NCBI GenBank assembly: GCA_030619245.1
Contig: JAUXBS010000076.1
Span: forward strand, 1-6,309
DNA from: Clostridia bacterium
Lineage (GTDB): Bacteria; UBA6262; WVXT01; JAUXBS01
DNA length: 6,309 nucleotides
Reading direction: 5' to 3'
The notes below the pieces were generated by a model. The model made no database searches, was not told where the DNA came from, and saw only the letters and a list, made by a program, of their open reading frames with translations. Below, piece after piece: positions 1-6,309 of this stretch (its first letter is position 1; the number at the start of each line of letters is the position of its first letter). The position numbers and the translations under genes were made by a program.

Positions 1-1
1 A

Positions 2-763
2 CTGATAGAGAGGAATACCACCATACCGACCAAGAAGAGCCAGGTGTTTTCAACGGCTGCCGATAATCAACCGGCAGTGACCGTTCACGTGCTGCAGGGC
101 GAAAGGCCGATGGCGCATGATAATAAAACGCTGGGGCAGTTTGAACTGGTGGGTATTCCGCCTGCGCCGCGCGGCGTGCCGCAGATAGAAGTGACTTTCA
201 ATATAGATGCCAACGGCATAGTGCATGTTTCCGCAAAAGACCTGGGGACCGGCAAGGAACAGGCAATAACAATCAAGTCATCAAGCGGGTTAAACGAGGA
301 AGATATTGATAAACTGGTTAAGGAAGCGGAAGCTCACGCTGAAGAGGATAATAAGAAAAAAGAGGAAATAGGGATAAGGAATGAAACGGATAGTCTCATC
401 TATTCAACGGAGAAGTCCCTGAAGGATTATGGGGAAAAGCTTGATGAAAAGGAAAAGAAAGATATTGATAAGGCCGTCAACGAGGCAAAGGAGGCATTGA
501 AGGGGACTGATACGGAGAAAATAAAGAAGGCAAAGGAAGACCTCATGAAGTCTGCCCATAAACTGGCTGAAATGGTTTACAAGGAAGCGGCAAAGAAACA
601 GCAGGCGGAGCAGGCGCAGGCCGGGCAGGGGGCAAAGCCGGGCGGGGAAAAACAGGCTCCTCCGGGCGGAAACGACAGGAAGAAGGAAGACGTCGTTGAT
701 GCTGAGTACAAGGAAGAGGTCAAGGATGACAAGAAAGATGATGACAAAAAGGAGAAAAATTGA
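2..763 (+). CDS. dnaK: Chaperone DnaK (Hsp70), C-terminal part, 5' truncated by window edge
   Basis: This is the C-terminal 253 residues of the Hsp70 chaperone, which binds exposed hydrophobic segments of client proteins in the cytoplasm in an ATP-driven cycle with DnaJ and GrpE. The reading frame is open from base 2 and its first residues ([19 protein letters not shown]) match E. coli DnaK from about residue 411, so the ATPase domain and interdomain linker lie outside the window. Visible parts by fragment residue: substrate-binding beta-sandwich 1 to about 92 ([35 protein letters not shown]), helical lid about 97-193, a Gln/Ala/Gly/Pro-rich flexible linker about 197-226, then the conserved [11 protein letters not shown] at about 230-240. 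After this comes an extra Asp/Lys-rich tail ending in KEKN. The fragment is about 25 residues longer than the same part of E. coli DnaK, mostly in linker and tail. The stop codon overlaps the dnaJ start. The identification is certain; the real start cannot be seen. Confidence 0.98.
   Translation: MIERNTTIPTKKSQVFSTAADNQPAVTVHVLQGERPMAHDNKTLGQFELVGIPPAPRGVPQIEVTFNIDANGIVHVSAKDLGTGKEQAITIKSSSGLNEEDIDKLVKEAEAHAEEDNKKKEEIGIRNETDSLIYSTEKSLKDYGEKLDEKEKKDIDKAVNEAKEALKGTDTEKIKKAKEDLMKSAHKLAEMVYKEAAKKQQAEQAQAGQGAKPGGEKQAPPGGNDRKKEDVVDAEYKEEVKDDKKDDDKKEKN
749..754 (+). promoter_or_regulatory. Ribosome binding site of dnaJ
   Basis: AAGGAG lies 5 bases before the TTG at 760, inside the last codons of dnaK. 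It supports TTG 760 as the dnaJ start, together with the protein match ([12 protein letters not shown] begins right where DnaJ proteins begin) and the absence of any ATG or GTG near that point in this frame. Confidence 0.8.
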
Positions 764-1896
764 CGGTTAAGCGCGATTACTATGAAATCCTGGGCGTTAG
801 TAAAAACGCTCCGGCTGAAGAAATTAAAAAGACTTACAGGAAACTGGCTCTTCAATATCATCCTGATAAGGTTCCTGAGGAAAAGAAAAAGGCGGCGGAA
901 GAGAAGTTTAAGGAGATATCGGAGGCATACGCTGTTTTATCGGACAGCAAGAAAAAGTCGCAGTATGACCAGTTCGGGCATGCCGGTATAGACGGCAATT
1001 ACAGTTCCGAGGATATCTTCAGGGGCGCTGATTTTTCGGGGTTTGAGGACTTATTCAGGGGTTCCGGGGTAGGAGGAAATGTATTTGAGGGTATCTTTGG
1101 TGATTTATTCGGCGGGGGCTCCGGGAGGAGGCAAAGGGCCTCAAAGGGCGTTGACCTGGAATACATGATGGAACTCCCCCTTAATGAGGCGTACTCGGGG
1201 ACTGAGAAGTCAATAGAGATTTATCATACAATAACGTGCCGGAAGTGCAGCGGTTCAGGTGATGAGCCGGGGAGCAGCAGGAAGGCCTGCCCTCAGTGTG
1301 GCGGCACGGGAAAACTGGGATACAGCAGGGGGTTCTTTAGTTTTACCCAGGGCTGCGGGAAGTGCGGCGGTACGGGTACGATAACGACAAATCCCTGCGG
1401 AAAGTGCGGCGGGAGGGGGAAAGTAAAAGAGAGTTCAAGAATATCCATTAAAATACCCGCGGGAGTTGATACGGGTACGAGTATAAGGGTAAGGGGAAAG
1501 GGTGAAGCAGGGGAACTGGGCGGCCCCGGCGGGGACCTTTATATAGTGATAAAATTAAAGCCGCATGATGTTTTTACGCGGAGGAATGACGATTTATACC
1601 TTGAAGCCCCGATAAGCTTTACAACCGCGGCGCTGGGAGGCGATATAGAAGTTCCCACGATAAACGGCAGGGTAAGCATGAAGATTCCCGCAGGGACCCA
1701 GACCGACAGGGTATTCAGGCTTTCAGGCAAAGGCATGCCTTCCCTCCATCACCGTGGAAAGGGAGACCAGTTTGTAAAAGTCATTGTGAGTGTCCCGGTT
1801 AAACTTAACTCTGAACAGAGGAAGCTGCTTGAGGAGTTTGAAAAGACCGGGGGCGGAAACGGTAAAAATATATTTAAAAAGATATTCGGAAGATAA
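760..1896 (+). CDS. dnaJ: Chaperone DnaJ (type I Hsp40)
   Basis: This is the co-chaperone that delivers unfolded clients to DnaK and stimulates its ATPase. At 378 residues it is close to E. coli DnaJ (376). Domains in order: J domain about 5-72 with the HPD motif at 34-36; Gly/Phe-rich region about 73-128 with several acidic-Phe elements (EDIF, EDLF, GDLF); zinc-binding domain with four complete CxxCxGxG repeats starting at Cys160, 177, 199 and 213 (spacings of 17, 22 and 14, as in E. coli); then the two C-terminal client-binding beta domains, with [12 protein letters not shown] and a second copy of the KIPAGTQT type, ending KKIFGR. The loop after HPD is about two residues longer than in E. 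coli. The start is TTG, overlapping the dnaK stop by 4 bases (TTGA), so translation is probably coupled to dnaK and keeps the two partners in proportion. All key residues are present and the gene looks functional. Confidence 0.98.
   Translation: MTVKRDYYEILGVSKNAPAEEIKKTYRKLALQYHPDKVPEEKKKAAEEKFKEISEAYAVLSDSKKKSQYDQFGHAGIDGNYSSEDIFRGADFSGFEDLFRGSGVGGNVFEGIFGDLFGGGSGRRQRASKGVDLEYMMELPLNEAYSGTEKSIEIYHTITCRKCSGSGDEPGSSRKACPQCGGTGKLGYSRGFFSFTQGCGKCGGTGTITTNPCGKCGGRGKVKESSRISIKIPAGVDTGTSIRVRGKGEAGELGGPGGDLYIVIKLKPHDVFTRRNDDLYLEAPISFTTAALGGDIEVPTINGRVSMKIPAGTQTDRVFRLSGKGMPSLHHRGKGDQFVKVIVSVPVKLNSEQRKLLEEFEKTGGGNGKNIFKKIFGR
1888..1893 (+). promoter_or_regulatory. Probable ribosome binding site of rsmE
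   Basis: GGAAGA sits 7 bases before the ATG at 1901 and overlaps the last codons of dnaJ. It is a modest match to the Shine-Dalgarno consensus, but its position favours ATG 1901 over any start further upstream in the same frame. Confidence 0.5.
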
Positions 1897-1900
1897 TAAC

Positions 1901-2659
1901 ATGCCGCGCTTTTACGTATTACCGGAAAATATAAGGAAAGATAACATAATAATAACAGGCAGGGAAGTGCATCATATACTTGATGTGCTCCAGAAGAAGG
2001 TTGGGGATGAGTTAACGCTGTTTGACGGTAAGGGGAATGAGTATAAGTCTGAGATTTCCGGAATAGAGAAAACCGGCAGGGAACGCGTTATTACCGCTAA
2101 AATAGTAAAAACGGAAAAAACTCTTTCAGAGCCGGGCGTAAAACTGACTATTTACCAGTCAATTCCAAAAGGCAGGAAGATGGACTACATAATACAGAAG
2201 TGTACGGAACTTGGAGTTGTGAGGCTGGTGCCGGTGCTAAGCGAAAGGACTGTAGTTAAATTAGAGGGCTGGAAAAAAGAGTCAAAAATCAGGCGCTGGC
2301 GGGAAATTTCAAAAAATGCGGCGCAGCAGTCGGGCCGGGGCCTGGTGCCGGAGGTCGGCGGTATTACTGATTTTTCGGAAGCAATCAGGAATTGCAGGCG
2401 GGATGATTCATGTAAACTGATTTTATGGGAGTCGGAAAGGTCCAGGCACCTGAAGGCTTTCCTGGGGGAAAACTGTAAAAACAAGAAATCCATAGCGGTA
2501 TTTATAGGCCCGGAGGGTGGTTTTTCTCATGAAGAAGTGGCGGAAGCTGAGGCCGGAGGGTTTAACAGCGTGACGCTTGGGCCGAGGGTTCTCAGGACAG
2601 AAACCGCAGGTTTGATTACTGCCGCATTAATATTTTATGAAAAGGACGAACTGGGATAA
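1901..2659 (+). CDS. rsmE: 16S rRNA (uracil-1498-N3)-methyltransferase RsmE
   Basis: RsmE uses S-adenosylmethionine to methylate N3 of U1498 in 16S rRNA, near the decoding site of the 30S subunit. The protein has 252 residues, normal for the family (about 245). An N-terminal PUA-like RNA-binding part (about 1-75, with EVHHILDVLQKKVGD) is followed by a SPOUT-fold catalytic domain. Family signatures are SIPKGRKMDYIIQKCTELGV at 87-106, SERTVVK at 114-120, KNAAQQSGR at 138-146, IGPEGGF at 202-208, and LGPRVLRTETA at 226-236, which form the trefoil-knot cofactor site. The ATG at 1901 is chosen because MPRFYV is the usual family N-terminus; the same frame is open upstream to 1790, but that part is dnaJ read in another frame. 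There are 4 bases between the dnaJ stop and this start. The neighbourhood dnaJ-rsmE-mtaB is well known in Firmicutes, but prmA, usual between dnaJ and rsmE there, is absent. Confidence 0.96.
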   Translation: MPRFYVLPENIRKDNIIITGREVHHILDVLQKKVGDELTLFDGKGNEYKSEISGIEKTGRERVITAKIVKTEKTLSEPGVKLTIYQSIPKGRKMDYIIQKCTELGVVRLVPVLSERTVVKLEGWKKESKIRRWREISKNAAQQSGRGLVPEVGGITDFSEAIRNCRRDDSCKLILWESERSRHLKAFLGENCKNKKSIAVFIGPEGGFSHEEVAEAEAGGFNSVTLGPRVLRTETAGLITAALIFYEKDELG

Positions 2660-2661
2660 TC

Positions 2662-3915
2662 ATGGTAAAAGTGGGTTTGCTGACTTTAGGCTGTAAGGTT
2701 AACCAGAGCGAAACTAATGCATTAGAAGAGCAGTTGGGAAACTGTGGTTTTGATATAATATCTTTCAGGAAACATGCGGATGTATATGTTATTAATACCT
2801 GCAGTGTAACCTCGAGGTCTGACCGGAAGTCAAGAGAGTACATACGTTCCGCCCTGAGAAGGAACGGTAATGCGGAAATAATAGTTACCGGCTGCTATTC
2901 CCAGAGGGAGGCGGCTGAGGTAAGGTCTATTCCGGGTAATATAAAGGTGTTTTCAAATACTGACAAGAAGAATATAGCGGAGTACTTAATAAAAGAATAT
3001 ACAGGGAAGAAGGAAACAAATAAGAACAGCCTGCCGTTTAAGAATGGCCGCACCAGGGCATTCTTAAAAATACAGGATGGGTGCAGGAGGTTCTGCAGGT
3101 ACTGTATAATACCGTATGCGCGAAATGAACTTTATTCCAGCCCGGTGACGGAGGTTGTAGGGAAAGCGCGGCAGCTGGTCGCAGGCGGCTTCAGGGAAGT
3201 GGTTTTGTGCGGGATTAACTTCGGCTACTATGATAATTTACCGGGTTTACTGGAAGAACTGTGTTTGATTAAAAACCTGGACCGGCTGAGGATAAGTTCA
3301 ATAGAGCCGGTTGATGTGAGCGGCAGGTTAATTCAGTTAATTAAGAATCTGCCTGTAATATGCCCTCACCTTCATATTCCCCTGCAGAGCGGTTCGGACA
3401 GGGTTCTGGAGCTGATGGGCCGGGGCTATACATCCGGGGAATACGGGCAACTGATTGACAGCTTAAGGACGGAGATTCCCGGGATGGGGATTACAACCGA
3501 TGTTATTGTTGGGTTCCCGGGGGAGACGGAAGAAGATTTCAGGAGAACATGTGATTTTGTAAGAAAAACAGGTTTTTCAAAGATTCATGTTTTCAGGTAT
3601 TCTCCCAGGCCCGGGACGGAAGCGGCAAAGATGAAAGAGAAGGTGCCGGAGGCAGTGAAGAAGGAAAGGAGCAGGGAGCTTCTTGACCTGGAGGCGCAGG
3701 AAAGAACGAGGTTCTGGAAGGGGTACATGAAAAAGACCCTTGATGTATTGCTGGAAAAAGAGACGAGTATTCCAGGGCTTGGCGCGCATTTCACGGGTTT
3801 TTCGGATAATTACATAAAAGTGGCAGCCAGGGGGAAAGCCGCGGTAAACAGTATAGTTCCGGTAAGGATAGAATCAATGGGAGAGAACCAGGTAGTCGGG
3901 GAGATACTAAATTGA
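2662..3915 (+). CDS. mtaB: tRNA threonylcarbamoyladenosine (t6A37) methylthiotransferase MtaB
   Basis: A radical-SAM enzyme that adds a methylthio group to t6A at position 37 of ANN-decoding tRNAs, giving ms2t6A and strengthening codon-anticodon pairing. The 417 residues carry the full family layout. The N-terminal UPF0004 domain has TLGCKVNQSET and the cluster-binding cysteines Cys11, Cys47 and Cys78. The radical-SAM core has CxxxCxxC at Cys141, Cys145 and Cys148, followed by HLHIPLQSGSD and DVIVGFPGETEEDF. A C-terminal TRAM-like RNA-binding segment (FTGFSDNYIKV onward) closes the protein. TLGCKVN and the dnaJ-rsmE-mtaB context favour MtaB over its relatives MiaB and RimO. Just after the radical-SAM cysteines the sequence reads IIPYARNELYSSP, where B. 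subtilis YqeV has an RG..RSR pattern, so this stretch is divergent. ATG 2662 lies 2 bases after the rsmE stop with only a weak ribosome binding site (GGGA at 2653-2656), so translation probably depends on coupling. The stop overlaps the lepA start. Confidence 0.94.
   Translation: MVKVGLLTLGCKVNQSETNALEEQLGNCGFDIISFRKHADVYVINTCSVTSRSDRKSREYIRSALRRNGNAEIIVTGCYSQREAAEVRSIPGNIKVFSNTDKKNIAEYLIKEYTGKKETNKNSLPFKNGRTRAFLKIQDGCRRFCRYCIIPYARNELYSSPVTEVVGKARQLVAGGFREVVLCGINFGYYDNLPGLLEELCLIKNLDRLRISSIEPVDVSGRLIQLIKNLPVICPHLHIPLQSGSDRVLELMGRGYTSGEYGQLIDSLRTEIPGMGITTDVIVGFPGETEEDFRRTCDFVRKTGFSKIHVFRYSPRPGTEAAKMKEKVPEAVKKERSRELLDLEAQERTRFWKGYMKKTLDVLLEKETSIPGLGAHFTGFSDNYIKVAARGKAAVNSIVPVRIESMGENQVVGEILN
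3898..3903 (+). promoter_or_regulatory. Ribosome binding site of lepA
   Basis: GGGGAG lies 8 bases before TTG 3912, within the end of mtaB. It supports the TTG start. The next in-frame Met is residue 37, beyond the essential P-loop at 12-20, so no ATG start is possible. Confidence 0.75.
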
Positions 3916-5726
3916 TAGAACTGGTCAGGAATTTTTCAATAATAGCGCATATAGACCACGGTAAATCAACCCTGGCCGACAGGATTCTGGAAAAGACCCA
4001 TACTGTTACAAAAAGAGAAATGCGGGACCAGGTTCTTGATGACATGGAACTTGAAAGGGAAAGAGGGATAACTATTAAGGCAAAGTCAATAAGGTTAAAC
4101 TATGTTGCGGAAGACAAGAAAACATACCGGTTCAATCTCATAGACACGCCCGGGCATGTTGATTTCAGTTATGAAGTATCACGGAGCCTGTCTGCCTGTG
4201 AGGGCTGCCTGCTTGTCGTGGACGCTTCACAGGGCGTTGAAGCGCAGACTGTATCAAACATTTACCTTGCGCAGGAAAACAATCTGCATATAATACCAAT
4301 CGTAAACAAAATTGATATACAAAACGCAAAAGTTGAAGAAGTAAAAGAAGAGATATGGGATTTACTGAAAGATTATAAATATGTATCTGAAGATATGAAA
4401 ATGCTTGAAATCAGCGCGAAGAAGGATATAGGCATAGACGGAGTGATTGAGGAAATAGTCAGGCAGATTCCACTGCCTAAAGGTTCGAAAGAAGCTCCTC
4501 TTTACGGCCTTATTTTTGACTCTGTTTACGACCCGTACAGGGGCGCTGTTATTTACGTGAGGCTTTATGACGGGAGTGTATCAAAAGGGATGAACATTGA
4601 GATGGTTTCAACCGGAAGAAAGTATGAGGTTTTGGAAACCGGATATTTTCACTTGAAAATGATGCCCGAAAAATCACTGGAAGCGGGGAACGTCGGTTAC
4701 ATCGTAGCGAATATAAAGGATATTCATGACGTCAAAATAGGGGATACCATAATTGATGTAAAGAGTCCGTCAAAGAAAGTATTCGCGGGTTTCCGCGAAA
4801 TCAAGCCGTTTGTCTTCTGCAGCCTGTATACGGAAGATAACACGAATTTTGAACAGTTGAGGAAGGCGCTGGAAAGACTCAGGTTGAACGATAATTCTTT
4901 TGAGTATAAACCGGAGAATTCAACCGTTCTTGGTTTTGGATTTCACTGCGGGTTCCTGGGTATTCTTCATATGGATATCATAACCGAGAGGATAAGGAGG
5001 GAGTTTGGGGTAAGACTGCTTATAACTGTCCCAACCGTGAAATACAGTATTACGCTGAGTGATAATAATGGGGACATAACAGTGGACAACCCTTCGGAAT
5101 TTCCCGAAAGGGGTTCAATAGAAGAGGTGAGGGAGCCTTACGTTAAGGCGACTATTCTGGTGCCAAGCGATTATATCGGCAATGTAATGAAGTTAATGGA
5201 AACCAGGAGGGCAAAATATGAAGAGATGAAGTACCTTAACCCGACGCGCGTGATGTTTTCCTATGAACTGCCGCTTTCCGAGATAGTAACGGATTTTTAT
5301 GACAGGCTGAAATCTGTTACTCAGGGATACGCGTCTTTTGATTATAAGCATACAGGATACAAACCGGGTGATATAGTGAAACTGGAGATACTTATAAACC
5401 ATGAAATAATAGAAGAACTTTCATTTCTGATGAATAAAGAACAGGCTGAAATGAAAGCGCAAAAGTTGGTTGAAAAACTCAAAGAAACGCTTCCAAGGCA
5501 GAATATATCCGTGCCTATTCAGGCAAGGCTGGATTGCAGGATTATTGCGAGAGCCGACTTAAAGGCATTCAGGAAGGACGTTATAGCGGGCCTGTACGGG
5601 GGGGATGTGACGAGGAAGAACAAGCTGCTTGATAAACAGAAGAAAGGCAAGAAGAAGATGTCCGGGTACAGCAAGATAAATATACCGCAGGAGGCCTTCT
5701 TCTCAATACTAAAACTTGAAGATTAG
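3912..5726 (+). CDS. lepA: Elongation factor 4 (LepA), ribosome-associated GTPase
   Basis: LepA/EF4 is a conserved translational GTPase related to EF-G; roles in ribosome back-translocation, initiation and 30S biogenesis have been proposed. At 604 residues it is close to E. coli LepA (599). GTPase motifs: P-loop AHIDHGKST at 12-20, switch I RERGITIKA at about 49-57, DTPGH at 78-82 (His82 is the expected catalytic residue), NKID at 132-135 and SAK at 168-170. Then come the beta-barrel domain II, two EF-G-like domains (LGFGF..GFLGILHMDI; YASFDY) and the LepA-specific C-terminal domain with YGGDVTRKNKLLDKQKKGKK and a final INIPQEAFFSIL. A few residues are added between NKID and SAK compared with E. 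coli. Residue 345 is His where the other LepA proteins I can recall have Arg (GFGFRCGFLG). The TTG start overlaps the mtaB stop by 4 bases (TTGA). The signal peptidase gene follows 14 bases downstream, the lepA-lepB order known from E. coli. Confidence 0.98.
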   Translation: MIELVRNFSIIAHIDHGKSTLADRILEKTHTVTKREMRDQVLDDMELERERGITIKAKSIRLNYVAEDKKTYRFNLIDTPGHVDFSYEVSRSLSACEGCLLVVDASQGVEAQTVSNIYLAQENNLHIIPIVNKIDIQNAKVEEVKEEIWDLLKDYKYVSEDMKMLEISAKKDIGIDGVIEEIVRQIPLPKGSKEAPLYGLIFDSVYDPYRGAVIYVRLYDGSVSKGMNIEMVSTGRKYEVLETGYFHLKMMPEKSLEAGNVGYIVANIKDIHDVKIGDTIIDVKSPSKKVFAGFREIKPFVFCSLYTEDNTNFEQLRKALERLRLNDNSFEYKPENSTVLGFGFHCGFLGILHMDIITERIRREFGVRLLITVPTVKYSITLSDNNGDITVDNPSEFPERGSIEEVREPYVKATILVPSDYIGNVMKLMETRRAKYEEMKYLNPTRVMFSYELPLSEIVTDFYDRLKSVTQGYASFDYKHTGYKPGDIVKLEILINHEIIEELSFLMNKEQAEMKAQKLVEKLKETLPRQNISVPIQARLDCRIIARADLKAFRKDVIAGLYGGDVTRKNKLLDKQKKGKKKMSGYSKINIPQEAFFSILKLED

Positions 5727-5732
5727 AAAGGA
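5727..5732 (+). promoter_or_regulatory. Ribosome binding site of lepB
   Basis: AAAGGA lies 8 bases before ATG 5741, in the 14-base gap after lepA. A nearer ATG at 5733 is in another frame and meets a stop after five codons, so it is not the start. Confidence 0.75.
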
Positions 5733-5740
5733 ATGTTAAA

Positions 5741-6309
5741 ATGGAATTAAAAATATTATACCTGGCCCTGTTTTTCTTATTGTGGACGGCGCTTATCCGT
5801 TACGTGCCGCGCAAAATAATGTGGTGGCCGTCAGTTTTCGTGTTTCCCGTGGGAGTGGTGGCGGCTATTGTTTACGTTATAACCGCAAAAAAATCTTTTT
5901 TACTTATAATCGCGCTGGTTGGGGGGTTGTACTGGTATTATAAATGGGTAAGAAAGAAGAAAGAGGAAGAGGTTTTTGTTGACATCGTTGACTGGGTAAA
6001 AACAATTGATATTGCGGTAATACTGGCTCTGTTAATAATGACTTTTATAGTACAGGCGTTCAAAATACCCTCGGGTTCAATGAGGAACACCTTTCTTGAA
6101 GGGGACCACCTTTTTGTGGGCAAGTTCATTTACGGCGTGAAAATACCGTTCATAAACAAGATTATACTGCCAATCAGCAAGCCGGGGCGAAGGGATATAG
6201 TCGTTTTCAGGTTCCCTCTGGATAAGAGCAAGGATTACATTAAAAGGTGTATAGGGCTTCCCGGGGATTTGATTGAAATGAAGAAAAAGAAACTGTACGT
6301 TAATGGTGA
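5741..6309 (+). CDS. lepB: Signal peptidase I (LepB), 3' truncated by window edge
   Basis: A membrane-anchored serine protease that removes signal peptides from exported proteins outside the cytoplasmic membrane, using a Ser/Lys dyad. The frame is open from ATG 5741 to the right edge (189 complete codons). Signatures: FKIPSGSM with catalytic Ser113; GDHLFVGKFIYG at 121-132; and DYIKRCIGLPGD at 165-176 with catalytic Lys168. The Ser-Lys spacing of 55 residues equals that in E. coli. The C-terminal part of the catalytic domain, including the usual GDNR/SxDSR box, lies outside the window. Before the catalytic domain are about four hydrophobic stretches, roughly 3-19, 31-48, 52-67 and 89-107, separated by short basic or charged segments (RKKKEEE at 71-77). 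Most family members have only one or two membrane segments, so this N-terminus is long. It follows lepA at 14 bases and very likely shares its transcript. Confidence 0.95.
   Translation, partial: MELKILYLALFFLLWTALIRYVPRKIMWWPSVFVFPVGVVAAIVYVITAKKSFLLIIALVGGLYWYYKWVRKKKEEEVFVDIVDWVKTIDIAVILALLIMTFIVQAFKIPSGSMRNTFLEGDHLFVGKFIYGVKIPFINKIILPISKPGRRDIVVFRFPLDKSKDYIKRCIGLPGDLIEMKKKKLYVNG

Noticed and set aside
577..861. Antisense open frames of 63-102 codons opposite dnaK, dnaJ, rsmE, mtaB, lepA and lepB
   Set aside because: They are opposite strongly conserved coding sequence, have low-complexity Ser/Phe/Leu- or Cys-rich translations, overlap gene junctions at random, and show no family resemblance.
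782..991. Lys/Arg-rich 69-codon frame inside dnaJ on the same strand
   Set aside because: It is a frame-shifted reading of the J domain; its basic composition follows from the A/G-rich codons of dnaJ.
1354..1422. Near-identical direct repeats of the form TGCGG(G/A)AAGTGCGGCGG
   Set aside because: They encode the third and fourth CxxCxGxG zinc motifs of DnaJ; protein repetition explains the DNA similarity.
1790..1900. In-frame extension of rsmE upstream to an alternative start at 1790
   Set aside because: It lies wholly inside the dnaJ C-terminus in another frame, its 37 residues resemble no RsmE N-terminus, and ATG 1901 gives the usual MPRFYV start and length.
5727..5740. Possible promoter or terminator between lepA and lepB
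   Set aside because: The gap is 14 bases and is filled by the ribosome binding site and spacer; no hairpin or -10/-35 pair can be recognised there.
5887..5902. A7 run followed by TC and a T6 run, resembling a slippery site or a terminator-like element
   Set aside because: It lies within the lepB reading frame as Lys-Lys-Ser-Phe-Leu codons in a hydrophobic segment; there is no GC-rich stem, and the frame continues into intact signal peptidase motifs, so neither termination nor frameshifting is supported.

Overview
The window is a dense block of six same-strand (+) genes: the 3' end of dnaK, complete dnaJ, rsmE, mtaB and lepA, and the 5' part of lepB (signal peptidase I). Only about 20 bases (4 + 2 + 14) lie between genes. 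Two junctions (dnaK/dnaJ and mtaB/lepA) overlap by 4 bases in the form TTGA, so the upstream TGA stop is embedded in a downstream TTG start. No terminator, RNA gene, mobile element, repeat array or CRISPR is visible. Everything points to a single transcript that enters from upstream and continues past the right edge.

Layout: 2-763, DnaK from the substrate-binding beta domain to the C-terminus; 760-1896, type I DnaJ with all its domains; 1901-2659, RsmE, 16S rRNA m3U1498 methyltransferase; 2662-3915, MtaB-type radical-SAM tRNA methylthiotransferase; 3912-5726, LepA/EF4 translational GTPase; 5741 to the right edge, type I signal peptidase with an unusually long multi-pass membrane N-terminus, cut off just after the catalytic lysine region.

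The shared theme is protein synthesis and protein quality: chaperones (DnaK/DnaJ), ribosome and tRNA modification (RsmE/MtaB), ribosome function (LepA), and processing of exported proteins (LepB). The order resembles a merger of two known arrangements. One is the Firmicutes-type lepA-hemN-hrcA-grpE-dnaK-dnaJ-prmA-rsmE-mtaB heat-shock region, here without prmA and with lepA after mtaB. The other is the lepA-lepB pair of proteobacteria.

Organism: a bacterium, since all six families are the bacterial types. Base composition is intermediate, and there is marked use of AGG for arginine and ATA for isoleucine (hand count in rsmE: 13 of 19 Arg are AGG, 12 of 22 Ile are ATA). TTG starts and tight packing are also seen. 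Together with the style of the LepB and MtaB sequences, this suggests an uncultured lineage of the Elusimicrobiota/Omnitrophota kind, but that is a low-confidence impression. I found no undescribed biological system. The findings are modest: junction architecture, gene order, and substitutions or extensions in conserved proteins.
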